From NCBI GenBank assembly GCA_029938745.1, contig JAOZUJ010000004.1, positions 1 through 29,491 on the forward strand: DNA of 29,491 bases. The letters are read 5' to 3'. Each line of letters opens with the position of its first letter. The first letter of the stretch is position 1. The notes under the pieces were generated by a model. The model was not told the DNA's origin. It was given only the letters and a program-made list of their open reading frames with translations, and ran no database searches. This document shows positions 7,845 through 15,869 of this stretch, one piece after another. The position numbers and the translations under genes are program-made. Source of the DNA: Candidatus Moraniibacteriota bacterium. GTDB taxonomy: Bacteria > Patescibacteriota > Minisyncoccia > Moranbacterales > GCA-2747515.

Positions 7845-8876
7845 ATGAAAAAAATAAAACAGAAAGTACTTTGTATTGGAAGTATGGGAAAGGATGTTTT
7901 TTTTCCGATAGCATCTGGCAATGTTGTCAACGTAGATACAAAGGTAAAAAATGAAAAGCAATTGTGTTTTGGATATGGGACAAAAGTGCATATTGAAGAC
8001 CGCTTCAATGCGCTTGGTGGTTGTGCATGTAATGTTTCTATTGGACTATCACGACTTGGCATTGATGTTTGTGCATTTGGAAATGTTGGTAAAGATTGTG
8101 ATAAGAAATGGATTGTGACGACACTTGAACAAGAGGGTATAGATGTCACTAAAGTACGCACAATTGAAAATGCAAATACAGATCTTTCAATAATTATTGT
8201 AGATACAAATACGGGAGAGAGAACAATTTTTGTAAATCGTGATGTTGGAGAAAGTTTAACCGTGCATGCGCAGGACATCAAAGGATTTGGATGGTGTTTT
8301 GTCGGCTCACTGTATGGAGACGATATAGAAAAAAATATGAAAGTAATTCATGATGCAATAGTAAATGATGGATTAAAGCTCGTATATAATCCCGGTGGTA
8401 AAAATATTTCACAAGATAAAGATGTCGTATCGGATCTTATACATCATGCGCGTATGATATTTGTGAATAAATCGGAAGCGCGTGAAATTGTGTCAAAGTT
8501 TGATTTATTGTACAATGAAAAAGACTTATTGAATGAAGAATATCTGATGTCAGTTTTAAAAGAACATATGCATGATCAATCAGGAATAGTTGTACTAACT
8601 GATGGGTTGCGAGGCGCGTGGGGATATGATGGTGAAAATATATATCACACGGATACAATTGATAAGCCAGTGCATGATGCTACTGGTGCAGGAGATGCGT
8701 TTGCAAGTGGTTTTTTTGCTGCGGTTTTATATGAATTGCCACTTGAACAATGTATGCAATGGGGTAGCATAAATAGTGACACTGTCATTGATTATTATGG
8801 TTCACAAGAGGGATTACAAAAATATGATACAATACAAGAAGGTTTAGTAAAATTTCCTGTAGAAAATAAAAAATAA
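7845..8876 (+). CDS. PfkB-family carbohydrate kinase, substrate unknown
   Basis: This 343-aa ribokinase-fold protein should phosphorylate a sugar, sugar phosphate or nucleoside with ATP. It has the substrate-loop glycine motif GGCACN (58-63), the NKSEA segment (208-212, NxxE-type Mg/phosphate region) and the anion-hole signature DATGAGDAFASG (278-289) with catalytic D284. The N-terminal loop around residues 17-50 is longer than in typical ribokinases. Its position directly after enolase invites the idea of a glycolytic or sugar-phosphate role, such as a phosphofructokinase-like step, but that is inference; ribokinase or nucleoside kinase activity is equally possible. Confidence 0.8.
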   Translation: MKKIKQKVLCIGSMGKDVFFPIASGNVVNVDTKVKNEKQLCFGYGTKVHIEDRFNALGGCACNVSIGLSRLGIDVCAFGNVGKDCDKKWIVTTLEQEGIDVTKVRTIENANTDLSIIIVDTNTGERTIFVNRDVGESLTVHAQDIKGFGWCFVGSLYGDDIEKNMKVIHDAIVNDGLKLVYNPGGKNISQDKDVVSDLIHHARMIFVNKSEAREIVSKFDLLYNEKDLLNEEYLMSVLKEHMHDQSGIVVLTDGLRGAWGYDGENIYHTDTIDKPVHDATGAGDAFASGFFAAVLYELPLEQCMQWGSINSDTVIDYYGSQEGLQKYDTIQEGLVKFPVENKK

Positions 8877-8881
8877 AAATA

Positions 8882-10144
8882 ATGGGTTTATTTAATAAGT
8901 TTAAAAATATACAGCAAGATAAAGATCATTATCTTGCGTTGGATATTGGAACAGAGATGGTGAAATCTCTTGTCTTTAGGTTGGATAAAAATGAAAAGAA
9001 GGGTGTTATTGTGGGCATTGGGCGACAAAGACAAAAGCGTGGAAATATGCAAAGTGGTGCAATATCTGATATAAATGGTGTAATTGAGACATGTCGCAGA
9101 GCGATTGAAGAAGCAAAACAAATGGCAGGCGTAGAGGAGGCATCGCATGCTGTGATGGGTGTCGCTGGCGAACTAGTAAAAGGCACAACAACAACTGTGC
9201 ATTATGAGAGATCTAATCCAAATGATCGTATTAGTTTATCAGAATTAAAAGAAATTATTCAGCGTGTGCAGTGGAAGGCATTGGAGAGAATCCGTGAACA
9301 GATGGAATGGGAGCTTGGTCGCAGTGTTGATGTGAAGCTTATTAATGCTGCTATTGTGGATGTTCGTATTGATGGTTATCGTGTTGCAAATCCATTAAAT
9401 TTTCAAGGCAAGAGTTTATCAATTAGCGTGTTTAATGCATATGCACCGCTTATGCATCTTGGTGCAGTTGATATGATTGCGGAAGAATTAAAATTAGATC
9501 TTATGCGTGTTGCTGCAGAGCCGTATGCGGTGTCAGCTTCAGTTGGGTATGAGGACATCTTGGATTTTAGTGGTATTTTTATTGATATTGGTGGTGGTAC
9601 GACAGATATTGCAGTTGTGCGTAATGGTGGCTTGGAGGGTACAAAAATGTTTGCACTTGGTGGACGTGCATTTACAAAACGGCTATCACAAGTATTGCGC
9701 ATACCATTTGATGAAGCAGAGGTATTGAAAATGAAATATGCATATGGTAAGTTACAGCCAAATGTTGCACAGCAATTTTCAAAAATTTTAACACAAGATA
9801 GCAAGGTGTGGCTTGGTGGAATTGAATTGTCTTTGACGGAATTTGCAGAAAAGGATCTTCTTCCATCAAATATATATCTCTGTGGAGGCGGTTGTGCATT
9901 ACCAGAAATTGGGAATGTGCTTCTCAATGAAGAATGGACAAAACATTTGCCATTTACAAAAACACCACAAGTAAATTTTTTGCAGCCAAAAGATGTTGTC
10001 AATATTATTGATCAAACAGGAGAATTGAATAACCCACAAGATATTACACCAATGGCATTAGCAAATCTTGTAGTAGAAATGTCAACAAAGGAAAAAACAA
10101 TATCACAAATATTACATCGTGCAATGCGTGACGTTCAAAAATAA
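8882..10144 (+). CDS. Actin-fold ATPase of the FtsA/PilM family
   Basis: The 420-aa protein has the actin/Hsp70-type ATP site: phosphate-1 loop LALDIGTEMVKS (18-29), phosphate-2 loop IDIGGGTTDIAVV (234-246) and adenosine loop CGGGCALPE (334-342). The middle segment (about 85-190) with ISLSELKEII fits the FtsA/PilM 1C/SHS2-type insertion, in which FtsA binds FtsZ and PilM binds the cytoplasmic tail of PilN. No obvious C-terminal amphipathic membrane helix is clear. Its immediate partner downstream is a membrane protein with a long cytoplasmic tail, so a role as a cytoplasmic ATPase docking to that protein, analogous to PilM-PilN, is an inference. No other pilus or division gene is nearby, so FtsA and PilM cannot be separated. 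Confidence 0.75.
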   Translation: MGLFNKFKNIQQDKDHYLALDIGTEMVKSLVFRLDKNEKKGVIVGIGRQRQKRGNMQSGAISDINGVIETCRRAIEEAKQMAGVEEASHAVMGVAGELVKGTTTTVHYERSNPNDRISLSELKEIIQRVQWKALERIREQMEWELGRSVDVKLINAAIVDVRIDGYRVANPLNFQGKSLSISVFNAYAPLMHLGAVDMIAEELKLDLMRVAAEPYAVSASVGYEDILDFSGIFIDIGGGTTDIAVVRNGGLEGTKMFALGGRAFTKRLSQVLRIPFDEAEVLKMKYAYGKLQPNVAQQFSKILTQDSKVWLGGIELSLTEFAEKDLLPSNIYLCGGGCALPEIGNVLLNEEWTKHLPFTKTPQVNFLQPKDVVNIIDQTGELNNPQDITPMALANLVVEMSTKEKTISQILHRAMRDVQK

Positions 10145-10155
10145 TATATGAGATT

Positions 10156-12255
10156 ATGAATACAACAAAACAAGAAAAAATTTATGTTGAAATCGATGAA
10201 GAAATCACAAATGTGATCGATCATTTATATCAAGCAAAGGGTAATGATATCATTTTTATTGTGCCACAGCGTGCATTATTGTTACAAAGTGTCGTTAATC
10301 TGAAATTACTTGCACAAGAAGCAAAAAAACAAAATAAAGAAATTACTTTGATGACGCGTGATGAAGATGGTATAGCGTTTGCTGCGCGTGCAGGAGTTGC
10401 AGTACAGCCATATATAACAGAGGAAGATGACACGATGATTTATGAAGAAAACGTTGTGCAGCAAAGCGTGAAAGAAGAGGATGTACCAAAATATGCAAAG
10501 GAAATAATGACCGAAGAGCCAATGCAAAGATCGCAATCTGGCATGGGCTCGCAAGCTTTTTTTGCTGGTGCCGCAGCACAAGGCATGGATGTATCAGGTG
10601 TTTCTGGGCGACAACACGGTGAGAATATGTCGGGCGTAAATCATGTTGTTGAACGAGAGCAAGAGGAATATGTACCAGAAAAAAGTGCACAACAAATGGA
10701 TATGGCGTCAACATCAAGTAATCAATCACAAAACTCCAATAGCAATACAAATCAATCAATGGAAAATAAACATGATCAGAACATGGTGATGCCACATAGC
10801 CAAACTGCAGTGCAAGGGAGAAATGAAAATTATCAAAATCCTACGCAACAACAGCCAATGCCACAACAACAGACATCATATAATAACAATGCGAGTTCAT
10901 TAGAGGAGTACGAAGAGTCTTTACGTGGTGCACAAGTGTCTGGTGTGTATGGCGGGAATCCTACGCAACAAAATACGCAATATTATGAACAGCCAGTGAT
11001 CAATGAACCAAAAAAGAGTGTTAATAAAAAAACAACAAAACATAAAAAATCAAAGAAAAAACAAAAAGACGTCACATTATCAAAAACAACAAATACCGCA
11101 TTGAAAGGTTTTATTTTTGGTGGCATTGCGTTAGTGGTTATTATCATGTTCATTATTATATTGCCAAAGACAAAAATAAGCGTTGAGCCAAAGGAAATTG
11201 ATATTAATGAATCAATGGACATGACAGCAAAGGTTGATCAGGTTGCATATGACGCAGAGAGGCGATTGATTCCAGCACGTTTGATCGAACGAGATGTTAC
11301 ATATACAAAATCATTTGATGCAACAGGTAGTGGTGATGTGACTGCACAAAAGGCACAAGGCACAATCATGATATTTAATGAATATAGTGATGCACCGCAA
11401 CCACTTGTTGCGACAACGCGATTTCTTGCTGAAGATGGCACGCTTTTTCGATTAGTCAATCAAGCAACTGTGCCTGGCATGAATGGTGATGAACCTGGTA
11501 AAGTGGAAGCACTTGTGGAGGCAGACATAGAAGGTACTGTTGGTAATATTGGACCATCGCGTTTCTCTGTGCCTGGATTTGATGGTAGTCCAAAAAAAGA
11601 TAAATTTTATGGAATTAGTGAAAATGCAATGATTGGTGGTGGCGCCGGAGGTACAGGTGTGACAATTGTGACAAGTGATGATATCGCACGTGCAAAGGAG
11701 GAAATGACAAAGGAAATGCCACAATATATTCAAGATCAAATTTCGGGATTACTACGTCCAGAAAATGAAGTATTGGTAGATGACGCAATCACAACTGAAG
11801 AAATTCGTTCAGAGGCAAATGTGAGTGAAGGAACGATGACAGATCAATTTATGTATGAGATCGTGTCACATGTAAAAGCAATTGTTTTTTCAGAGGATGA
11901 TGTGCTTGCAGTGATGGAGTCAAATTTGACAGACAAACAACAACAATATGACGCAGAACAAGTTGATGTAACAGTGAATTATGAGGATGTTGTTGCAGAT
12001 TTTGATAATCAAACGATGAAAATGAAAACAGATGGAACAGCAAATGTAGTTGCAACAGTTGATGTGCAGTCATTTAAAGAGAGCATTTTAGGGAAAAAGC
12101 ATGATGAACTATTGGGTATCATGGAAAATGAGTATGGTGATGAAATTGAAAAAATTACAATAGAGAGTGTTGTGCCAGGATTTCCAGCATTTATCGCAAA
12201 TCATATTTCACGTTTTGAATTTATGACAGTTGTGACTGTAGTACAAAACGAGTAA
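10156..12255 (+). CDS. Single-pass membrane protein with baseplate J-like extracytoplasmic domain
   Basis: The 699-aa protein starts with a small alpha/beta cytoplasmic domain (about 1-90), continues as a long low-complexity Q/N/S-rich, probably disordered segment (about 120-285), a strongly basic stretch (about 286-312), and one membrane helix (about 317-336). Outside lies a beta-rich region with AQGTIMIFNEYSDAPQPLVA, TTRFLAEDGTLFRLV and EADIEGTVGNIGP, which resembles the baseplate J/gp47-like proteins annotated in many Patescibacteria, followed by an acidic C-terminal domain. The function is unknown; an envelope-spanning scaffold for surface structures is plausible. It is 11 bases downstream of the FtsA/PilM-like ATPase, so the two probably act together. 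Confidence 0.75.
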   Translation: MNTTKQEKIYVEIDEEITNVIDHLYQAKGNDIIFIVPQRALLLQSVVNLKLLAQEAKKQNKEITLMTRDEDGIAFAARAGVAVQPYITEEDDTMIYEENVVQQSVKEEDVPKYAKEIMTEEPMQRSQSGMGSQAFFAGAAAQGMDVSGVSGRQHGENMSGVNHVVEREQEEYVPEKSAQQMDMASTSSNQSQNSNSNTNQSMENKHDQNMVMPHSQTAVQGRNENYQNPTQQQPMPQQQTSYNNNASSLEEYEESLRGAQVSGVYGGNPTQQNTQYYEQPVINEPKKSVNKKTTKHKKSKKKQKDVTLSKTTNTALKGFIFGGIALVVIIMFIIILPKTKISVEPKEIDINESMDMTAKVDQVAYDAERRLIPARLIERDVTYTKSFDATGSGDVTAQKAQGTIMIFNEYSDAPQPLVATTRFLAEDGTLFRLVNQATVPGMNGDEPGKVEALVEADIEGTVGNIGPSRFSVPGFDGSPKKDKFYGISENAMIGGGAGGTGVTIVTSDDIARAKEEMTKEMPQYIQDQISGLLRPENEVLVDDAITTEEIRSEANVSEGTMTDQFMYEIVSHVKAIVFSEDDVLAVMESNLTDKQQQYDAEQVDVTVNYEDVVADFDNQTMKMKTDGTANVVATVDVQSFKESILGKKHDELLGIMENEYGDEIEKITIESVVPGFPAFIANHISRFEFMTVVTVVQNE

Positions 12256-12277
12256 ATAGATGTTTATACACAAGGGG

Positions 12278-12305
12278 TTGACAAGTTTTTGATGTCTGCT
12301 ATAGT
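12278..12305 (+). promoter_or_regulatory. Strong promoter of the infA ribosomal operon
   Basis: A perfect -35 TTGACA (12278-12283), a 16-bp spacer and TATAGT (12300-12305) lie in the gap before infA. The predicted start near 12312 gives a leader of about 140 nt. Confidence 0.8.
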
Positions 12306-12342
12306 AGGTATTACATCGTTCAAAAAAACAGAATATAAAAAT

Positions 12343-12381
12343 ATGAAGAGGTTTTCCTGTGATTTGTTTGTCAAGAATTAG
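12343..12381 (+). CDS. Possible 12-codon leader peptide in the infA leader
   Basis: ATG at 12343 opens MKRFSCDLFVKN ending at TAG 12379-12381, inside the transcribed leader. Its second and third codons form the left arm of the attenuator-like stem (12346-12351), so a translating ribosome would block that stem. Short frames arise by chance and there is no Shine-Dalgarno, so this is tentative. Confidence 0.25.
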   Translation: MKRFSCDLFVKN

Positions 12382-12416
12382 GAATGGAATATGTGGATAA
12401 CACCCTCTTGTTTTTT
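12346..12416 (+). promoter_or_regulatory. Attenuator-like hairpin in the infA leader
   Basis: AAGAGG (12346-12351) pairs perfectly with CCTCTT (12404-12409), followed by G and six T (12411-12416), as in an intrinsic terminator. Inside the loop TTCCT (12354-12358) can pair with AGGAA (12380-12384). It sits about 36 bases before infA, so read-through would control the whole operon. The stem is short and its loop long, so a weak or regulated terminator is more likely than a constitutive one. Confidence 0.4.
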
Positions 12417-12452
12417 GATGTTATGTGTTTTTGAAGTATATTTATATAATTT

Positions 12453-12668
12453 ATGGCAAAAAAAGATACGATCAAATTGGAGGGCGTGGTAGTGGAAACA
12501 TTACCAAGTACAACGTTTCGTGTGGAGCTAGATAACGGTCATGAAGTGTTGGCACATATATCTGGTCGCATGCGAGTACATTATATTCGCTTATTACCAG
12601 GAGATCGTGTTATTGTCGAGATGAGTCCTTATGACCTAACAAAAGGACGTATTACACAGAGATTGTAA
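12453..12668 (+). CDS. infA: Translation initiation factor IF-1
   Basis: The 71-aa product is a full-length IF-1, a single S1-type OB-fold protein that binds the ribosomal A site during initiation. Visible family features are GVVVETLPSTTFRVELDNGHEVLAHISGRMR split across the first barrel strands, RLLPGDRVIVEMSPYDLTKGRI and the terminal arginine. It heads the operon with rpmJ and rpsM, the standard bacterial order, but secY, adk and map that often precede it are absent here. Confidence 0.97.
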   Translation: MAKKDTIKLEGVVVETLPSTTFRVELDNGHEVLAHISGRMRVHYIRLLPGDRVIVEMSPYDLTKGRITQRL

Positions 12669-12722
12669 AGTAAATTATATAGTTTTAGAGAATATTTAGA
12701 TTAAATTTGTAAAAGTAGAAAA

Positions 12723-12836
12723 ATGAAAGTTCGTGCATCAGCAAAAAAAATGTGTAAACAGTGTAAGATCGTTCGTCGTCGAGGTCGTGTCTATGTTATA
12801 TGTGTTAACCCTAAGCACAAACAGCGACAAGGCTAA
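12723..12836 (+). CDS. rpmJ: Ribosomal protein L36
   Basis: A 37-aa frame reads MKVRASAKKMCKQCKIVRRR and ends ...NPKHKQRQG. It keeps the four zinc ligands of the C+ form of L36 (C11, C14, C27, H32). Its place between infA and rpsM is the canonical one. The TAA stop at 12834-12836 forms the first three bases of the large inverted repeat that follows. Confidence 0.96.
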   Translation: MKVRASAKKMCKQCKIVRRRGRVYVICVNPKHKQRQG

Positions 12837-12954
12837 AACAAATGTAGTTGGCGCATTTCGGCGTCAAATGCAAATAAATTCAGTCAACGTATAAAAATAC
12901 GTTTCAATCATTTATTTACATTTTTCTTGAACTACGCCAACTACATTTGTTTTA
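12834..12954 (+). ncRNA. Candidate structured RNA element between rpmJ and rpsM
   Basis: A 20-bp perfect inverted repeat (12834-12853 and 12935-12954) closes an 81-nt interior that folds further. CATTT/AAATG (12854-12858, 12866-12870) makes one hairpin. AAATAAAT/ATTTATTT (12872-12879, 12910-12917), a symmetric 6x6 internal loop and AACGTAT/ATACGTT (12886-12892, 12897-12903) with an AAAA loop make a second arm. The result is a three-way junction. Lying in a ribosomal protein operon, it may be an autoregulatory r-protein site, an RNA processing site or a palindromic repeat element; the sequence alone cannot decide. Confidence 0.6.
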
Positions 12955-12994
12955 TAAAAAAGATAAATTATAAAGTTTTAAACATAATAAAGAT

Positions 12995-13384
12995 ATGATT
13001 CGTATTGCAGGAGTTAATATTCCAGATGAAAAATGTATTGATGTATCGCTAACATATATTTATGGTGTTGGTTTATCTACAAGCAGAAAAATTCTTGCAG
13101 ATCTTAATATTGATCCAGCAGTTAGAGCAAAAGACATGACACAAAAAGATTCCAATAAACTTCGAGATATTATTGAAAGTGATTATAGTGTTGAAGGTGA
13201 ATTGAGACATGAACGCAAAATGAATGTTCGTCGATTAAAAGAAGTGGGATGTTATCGTGGTTCACGTCATCAAAAAGGGCTGCCTGTACGCGGACAACGA
13301 ACAAAAACAAATAATCGTACAGTTCGTGGAAATAAACGTATGACAGCAGGAAGTGGTAGATCAGCAGCAGCATCAAAGACATAA
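12995..13384 (+). CDS. rpsM: Ribosomal protein S13
   Basis: The 129-aa protein of the 30S head contacts 16S rRNA, the P-site tRNA and the inter-subunit bridges. It shows the start MIRIAGVNIPDEKCIDVSL, the YGVG helix-two-turn-helix motif, the RLKEVGCYRGSRHQKGLPVRGQRT block and the basic tail with TKTNNRTVRG. Its length is slightly above the usual 115-125 because of a Ser/Ala-rich end. It lies 158 bases after rpmJ because of the folded element between them. Confidence 0.97.
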   Translation: MIRIAGVNIPDEKCIDVSLTYIYGVGLSTSRKILADLNIDPAVRAKDMTQKDSNKLRDIIESDYSVEGELRHERKMNVRRLKEVGCYRGSRHQKGLPVRGQRTKTNNRTVRGNKRMTAGSGRSAAASKT

Positions 13385-13443
13385 GTTTTATTGTGAAAGT
13401 GAAGTAAGTTTAATTTTTTGTAAAAGATTTTATACATAGTATC

Positions 13444-13932
13444 ATGAGTGATGAAATGACTAAAGAAAAAAATACAGCAGTTGAAGAAGAGAAAAAAACT
13501 GCATCAAAGACAGTGACTGCATCGGATAAAGATGGTGCGGAGAAAAGTGTGCGTGCGACAAAAACACGAACAAGTGGTAAGCGACAAATTCGTAAAGGAC
13601 AGGCGCATATTCAATCTACATATAATAATACAATTGTTACGATCACAGATTTAAATGGAGCTGTTTTGGGATGGTCAAGTGCAGGAACGTTGGGATTCAA
13701 GGGTGCAAAAAAATCAACTCCATATGCTGCATCTCAAATTGTGAATATGGTTGTAGAAAAAGTACAAAAAAATAATATTAAAGAATTGCAAATATTTGTA
13801 AAGGGTGTTGGTGGCGGTCGTGATGCTGCAATCCGTGCGCTTGCTGCAAAAGGATTTGAGATTAGTCTGATTAAAGACATTACACCAATTGCACATAATG
13901 GTTGTAGACGTCGTAAACCACGTCGTGTATAA
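13444..13932 (+). CDS. rpsK: Ribosomal protein S11 with charged N-terminal extension
   Basis: The core (about residues 47-162) is a typical S11 of the 30S platform: GQAHIQSTYNNTIVTITD, GWSSAGTLGFKGAKKSTPYAA, VKGVGGGRDAAIRAL and the C-terminal PIAHNGCRRRKPRRV. About 35-40 extra residues rich in K, E and T precede it, giving 162 aa against about 129 usually. The extension may start instead at the ATG four codons later. It follows rpsM by 59 bases. Confidence 0.96.
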   Translation: MSDEMTKEKNTAVEEEKKTASKTVTASDKDGAEKSVRATKTRTSGKRQIRKGQAHIQSTYNNTIVTITDLNGAVLGWSSAGTLGFKGAKKSTPYAASQIVNMVVEKVQKNNIKELQIFVKGVGGGRDAAIRALAAKGFEISLIKDITPIAHNGCRRRKPRRV

Positions 13933-13973
13933 TTTTTTTCATAATAAATATATAGTTAATTACCTATAAGGAT

Positions 13974-14594
13974 ATGGCTCGATATACAGGACCAAAAGCA
14001 AAAATTTGTCGTCGATTTGGCGAAAACATCTATGGTGCAGAAAAGTACGATAGAATTTTAGCTCGTAAAAATTATGCACCTGGTGTGCATGGCAAGAGTT
14101 TTTCACGCAATAAAAGTGAATATGGAAAACAATTGGCGATGAAACAAAAGGCAAAATATGTTTATGGTATTTTGGAGAAACAATTTCGCAAACATTATGA
14201 TGATGTAAAAAATCGTCCAGGTGTAACAGGTGATTTGCTTTTATCACGATTGGAACAGCGATTAGATAATGTTGTATATCGTCTCGGTTTTGCACAGACG
14301 CGACCACAGGCACGACAGGTTGTCAATCATTCAATGATCTATGTCAATGGTAAAAAAATGGACATTCCGTCATATGAAGTAAAAGTTGGCGATGAGATTA
14401 CAATTAATCCTACAAAAAAGGATAATGGTTATTTCAAAAATCAAGAGCAATATATCAAAAATAAGAAATATGTTTCAGGATGGTTAAATTTAGATCAAAA
14501 GACAATGACAGGGAAAGTAATTTCTTTACCAAAACGAGATGACTTTGATGCAAATATCAATGCACAAATAATCGTTGAGTTTTATTCAAAATAA
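13974..14594 (+). CDS. rpsD: Ribosomal protein S4
   Basis: The 206-aa primary 16S rRNA-binding protein starts with MARYTGPKAKICRRFGEN and contains the S4 RNA-binding domain (about 94-157: SRLEQRLDNVVYRLGFA, then ARQVVNHSMIYVNGKK). It lacks the four-cysteine zinc knuckle and is the C- form. In many bacteria S4 represses the alpha operon, which contains these genes. This is the only start in the window with a purine motif close by (AAGGAT immediately before the ATG), although the spacing is too short for a standard Shine-Dalgarno. Confidence 0.97.
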   Translation: MARYTGPKAKICRRFGENIYGAEKYDRILARKNYAPGVHGKSFSRNKSEYGKQLAMKQKAKYVYGILEKQFRKHYDDVKNRPGVTGDLLLSRLEQRLDNVVYRLGFAQTRPQARQVVNHSMIYVNGKKMDIPSYEVKVGDEITINPTKKDNGYFKNQEQYIKNKKYVSGWLNLDQKTMTGKVISLPKRDDFDANINAQIIVEFYSK

Positions 14595-14631
14595 TCTATC
14601 TTATATTTTTATAACTTATTAAATAAAAAAT

Positions 14632-15381
14632 ATGTCAACAATACCTATACCACAAGCTTCACAATATAAAGAGGGTAAAGATAATGCAGGAACAATTGAA
14701 ATTCCAGCATGTTTTCCTGGCTATGGAACAACTATCGGAAATGCAATTAGAAGAGTACTTCTTTCTTCATTGGAAGGCGCTGCGATCACTTCTGTAAGAA
14801 TTAAGGGAGTGTCACATGAGTTTTCTGCGATAGATGGTGTAATGGAAGATGTTGTGCAAATTATTTTGAATTTGAAACAAATTCGTTTTCGTACACATTC
14901 AGATGAAAAAATGATTGCAACGTTGAAAGTTAAAGGCGAGGGTGAAGTAACTGCTGAGGATATTAAAACTTCATCTGAACTTGAGATTGTGGATGGTTCA
15001 CAATATATTGCAACGTTAACAGATAAGAAAGCAACACTTGAGATTGAATTTACCATTAATAATGGGATTGGATATGTTCCTTCTGATCAGCATTCTGCTG
15101 AAGAGAGAGATGTCAATTCGATTGTAATTGATGCTGTGTATACACCAGTAAAACGTGTAAATTACAATGTAGAAAATATGCGTGTTGGAAAACGGACTGA
15201 TTATGAAAAGGTTACATTGGAAATTATTACAGATGGCAGTATTACACCACAAGAGGCATTTGATCGCAGTGTAGATATTTTGGTAGGGCAGTTCAAGGCG
15301 TTATCTGCTGGTGGAGCAGAAGAAGGAATTGTAGAAGAGGTGATTGTGGAAGAAGAAGCAATTATAGCAGAAGAGGAATAA
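14632..15381 (+). CDS. rpoA: RNA polymerase alpha subunit lacking the C-terminal domain
   Basis: The 249-aa protein contains the complete alpha N-terminal domain used for dimerisation and for assembly of beta and beta': GYGTTIGNAIRRVLLSSLEGAAITSVRIKG, HEFSAIDGVMEDVVQIILNLK, and the distal DRSVDILVGQFKAL helix. The gene then stops after an acidic tail rich in E, V and I. The usual flexible linker and alpha-CTD (about 70-80 residues, contacting UP elements and activators) are absent. The stop is followed normally by rplQ 21 bases later, so a frameshift is unlikely. Confidence 0.95.
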   Translation: MSTIPIPQASQYKEGKDNAGTIEIPACFPGYGTTIGNAIRRVLLSSLEGAAITSVRIKGVSHEFSAIDGVMEDVVQIILNLKQIRFRTHSDEKMIATLKVKGEGEVTAEDIKTSSELEIVDGSQYIATLTDKKATLEIEFTINNGIGYVPSDQHSAEERDVNSIVIDAVYTPVKRVNYNVENMRVGKRTDYEKVTLEIITDGSITPQEAFDRSVDILVGQFKALSAGGAEEGIVEEVIVEEEAIIAEEE

Positions 15382-15402
15382 ATAAGTATAACGTAAAGAA
15401 TC

Positions 15403-15846
15403 ATGAAACACCGAAAAACAGGAAGACAATTTGGACGTGTGCGCTCACAAAGAAAAGCGCTGATGAATTCTCTTTTGAGTAGTTTGCTTATACATGGTCG
15501 TATTGAAACGACAGAAGCAAAGGCAAAAGAGATGAAAAGTGCAATTGATAAAATTATCACAAGAGCAAAACGTGCCAATGGTAATAAAATGGAAATTATA
15601 CGTAAGGTGAAAGGTGAATTATCTGATGATGCTGTACAAGTACTTGTAAATAACATGGATAAATTTGATAGTCGTGATAGTGGTTATGCTCGTGTAATCA
15701 AATTATCTCCACGTAAAAGTGATAGTGCACGTATGGCAATTATTGAATTAGTAGATTTTGCAACTAGCTCAAAAGAAGAGATAAAGAAGACTGAAGTAAA
15801 AAAGGAAACAGCACAGAAAGTATCTAAAGAAAAAGAATCTAAGTAA
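15403..15846 (+). CDS. rplQ: Ribosomal protein L17
   Basis: L17 lines the 50S exit-tunnel opening. The start MKHRKTGRQFGRVRSQRKAL, the block LLSSLLIHGRIETTEAKAKE and the C-terminal RDSGYARVIKLSPRKSDSARMAIIEL identify it. The 147-aa length includes a tail of about 25 residues rich in K and E beyond the core. It directly follows rpoA, as in most bacteria. Confidence 0.97.
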   Translation: MKHRKTGRQFGRVRSQRKALMNSLLSSLLIHGRIETTEAKAKEMKSAIDKIITRAKRANGNKMEIIRKVKGELSDDAVQVLVNNMDKFDSRDSGYARVIKLSPRKSDSARMAIIELVDFATSSKEEIKKTEVKKETAQKVSKEKESK

Positions 15847-15869
15847 ATTGTAAGTTTTTATACAAAGAC

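Noticed and set aside
9403..10002. 199-aa minus-strand frame within the FtsA/PilM-like gene
   Set aside because: Fully inside a gene with clear ATPase motifs; no promoter or family resemblance.
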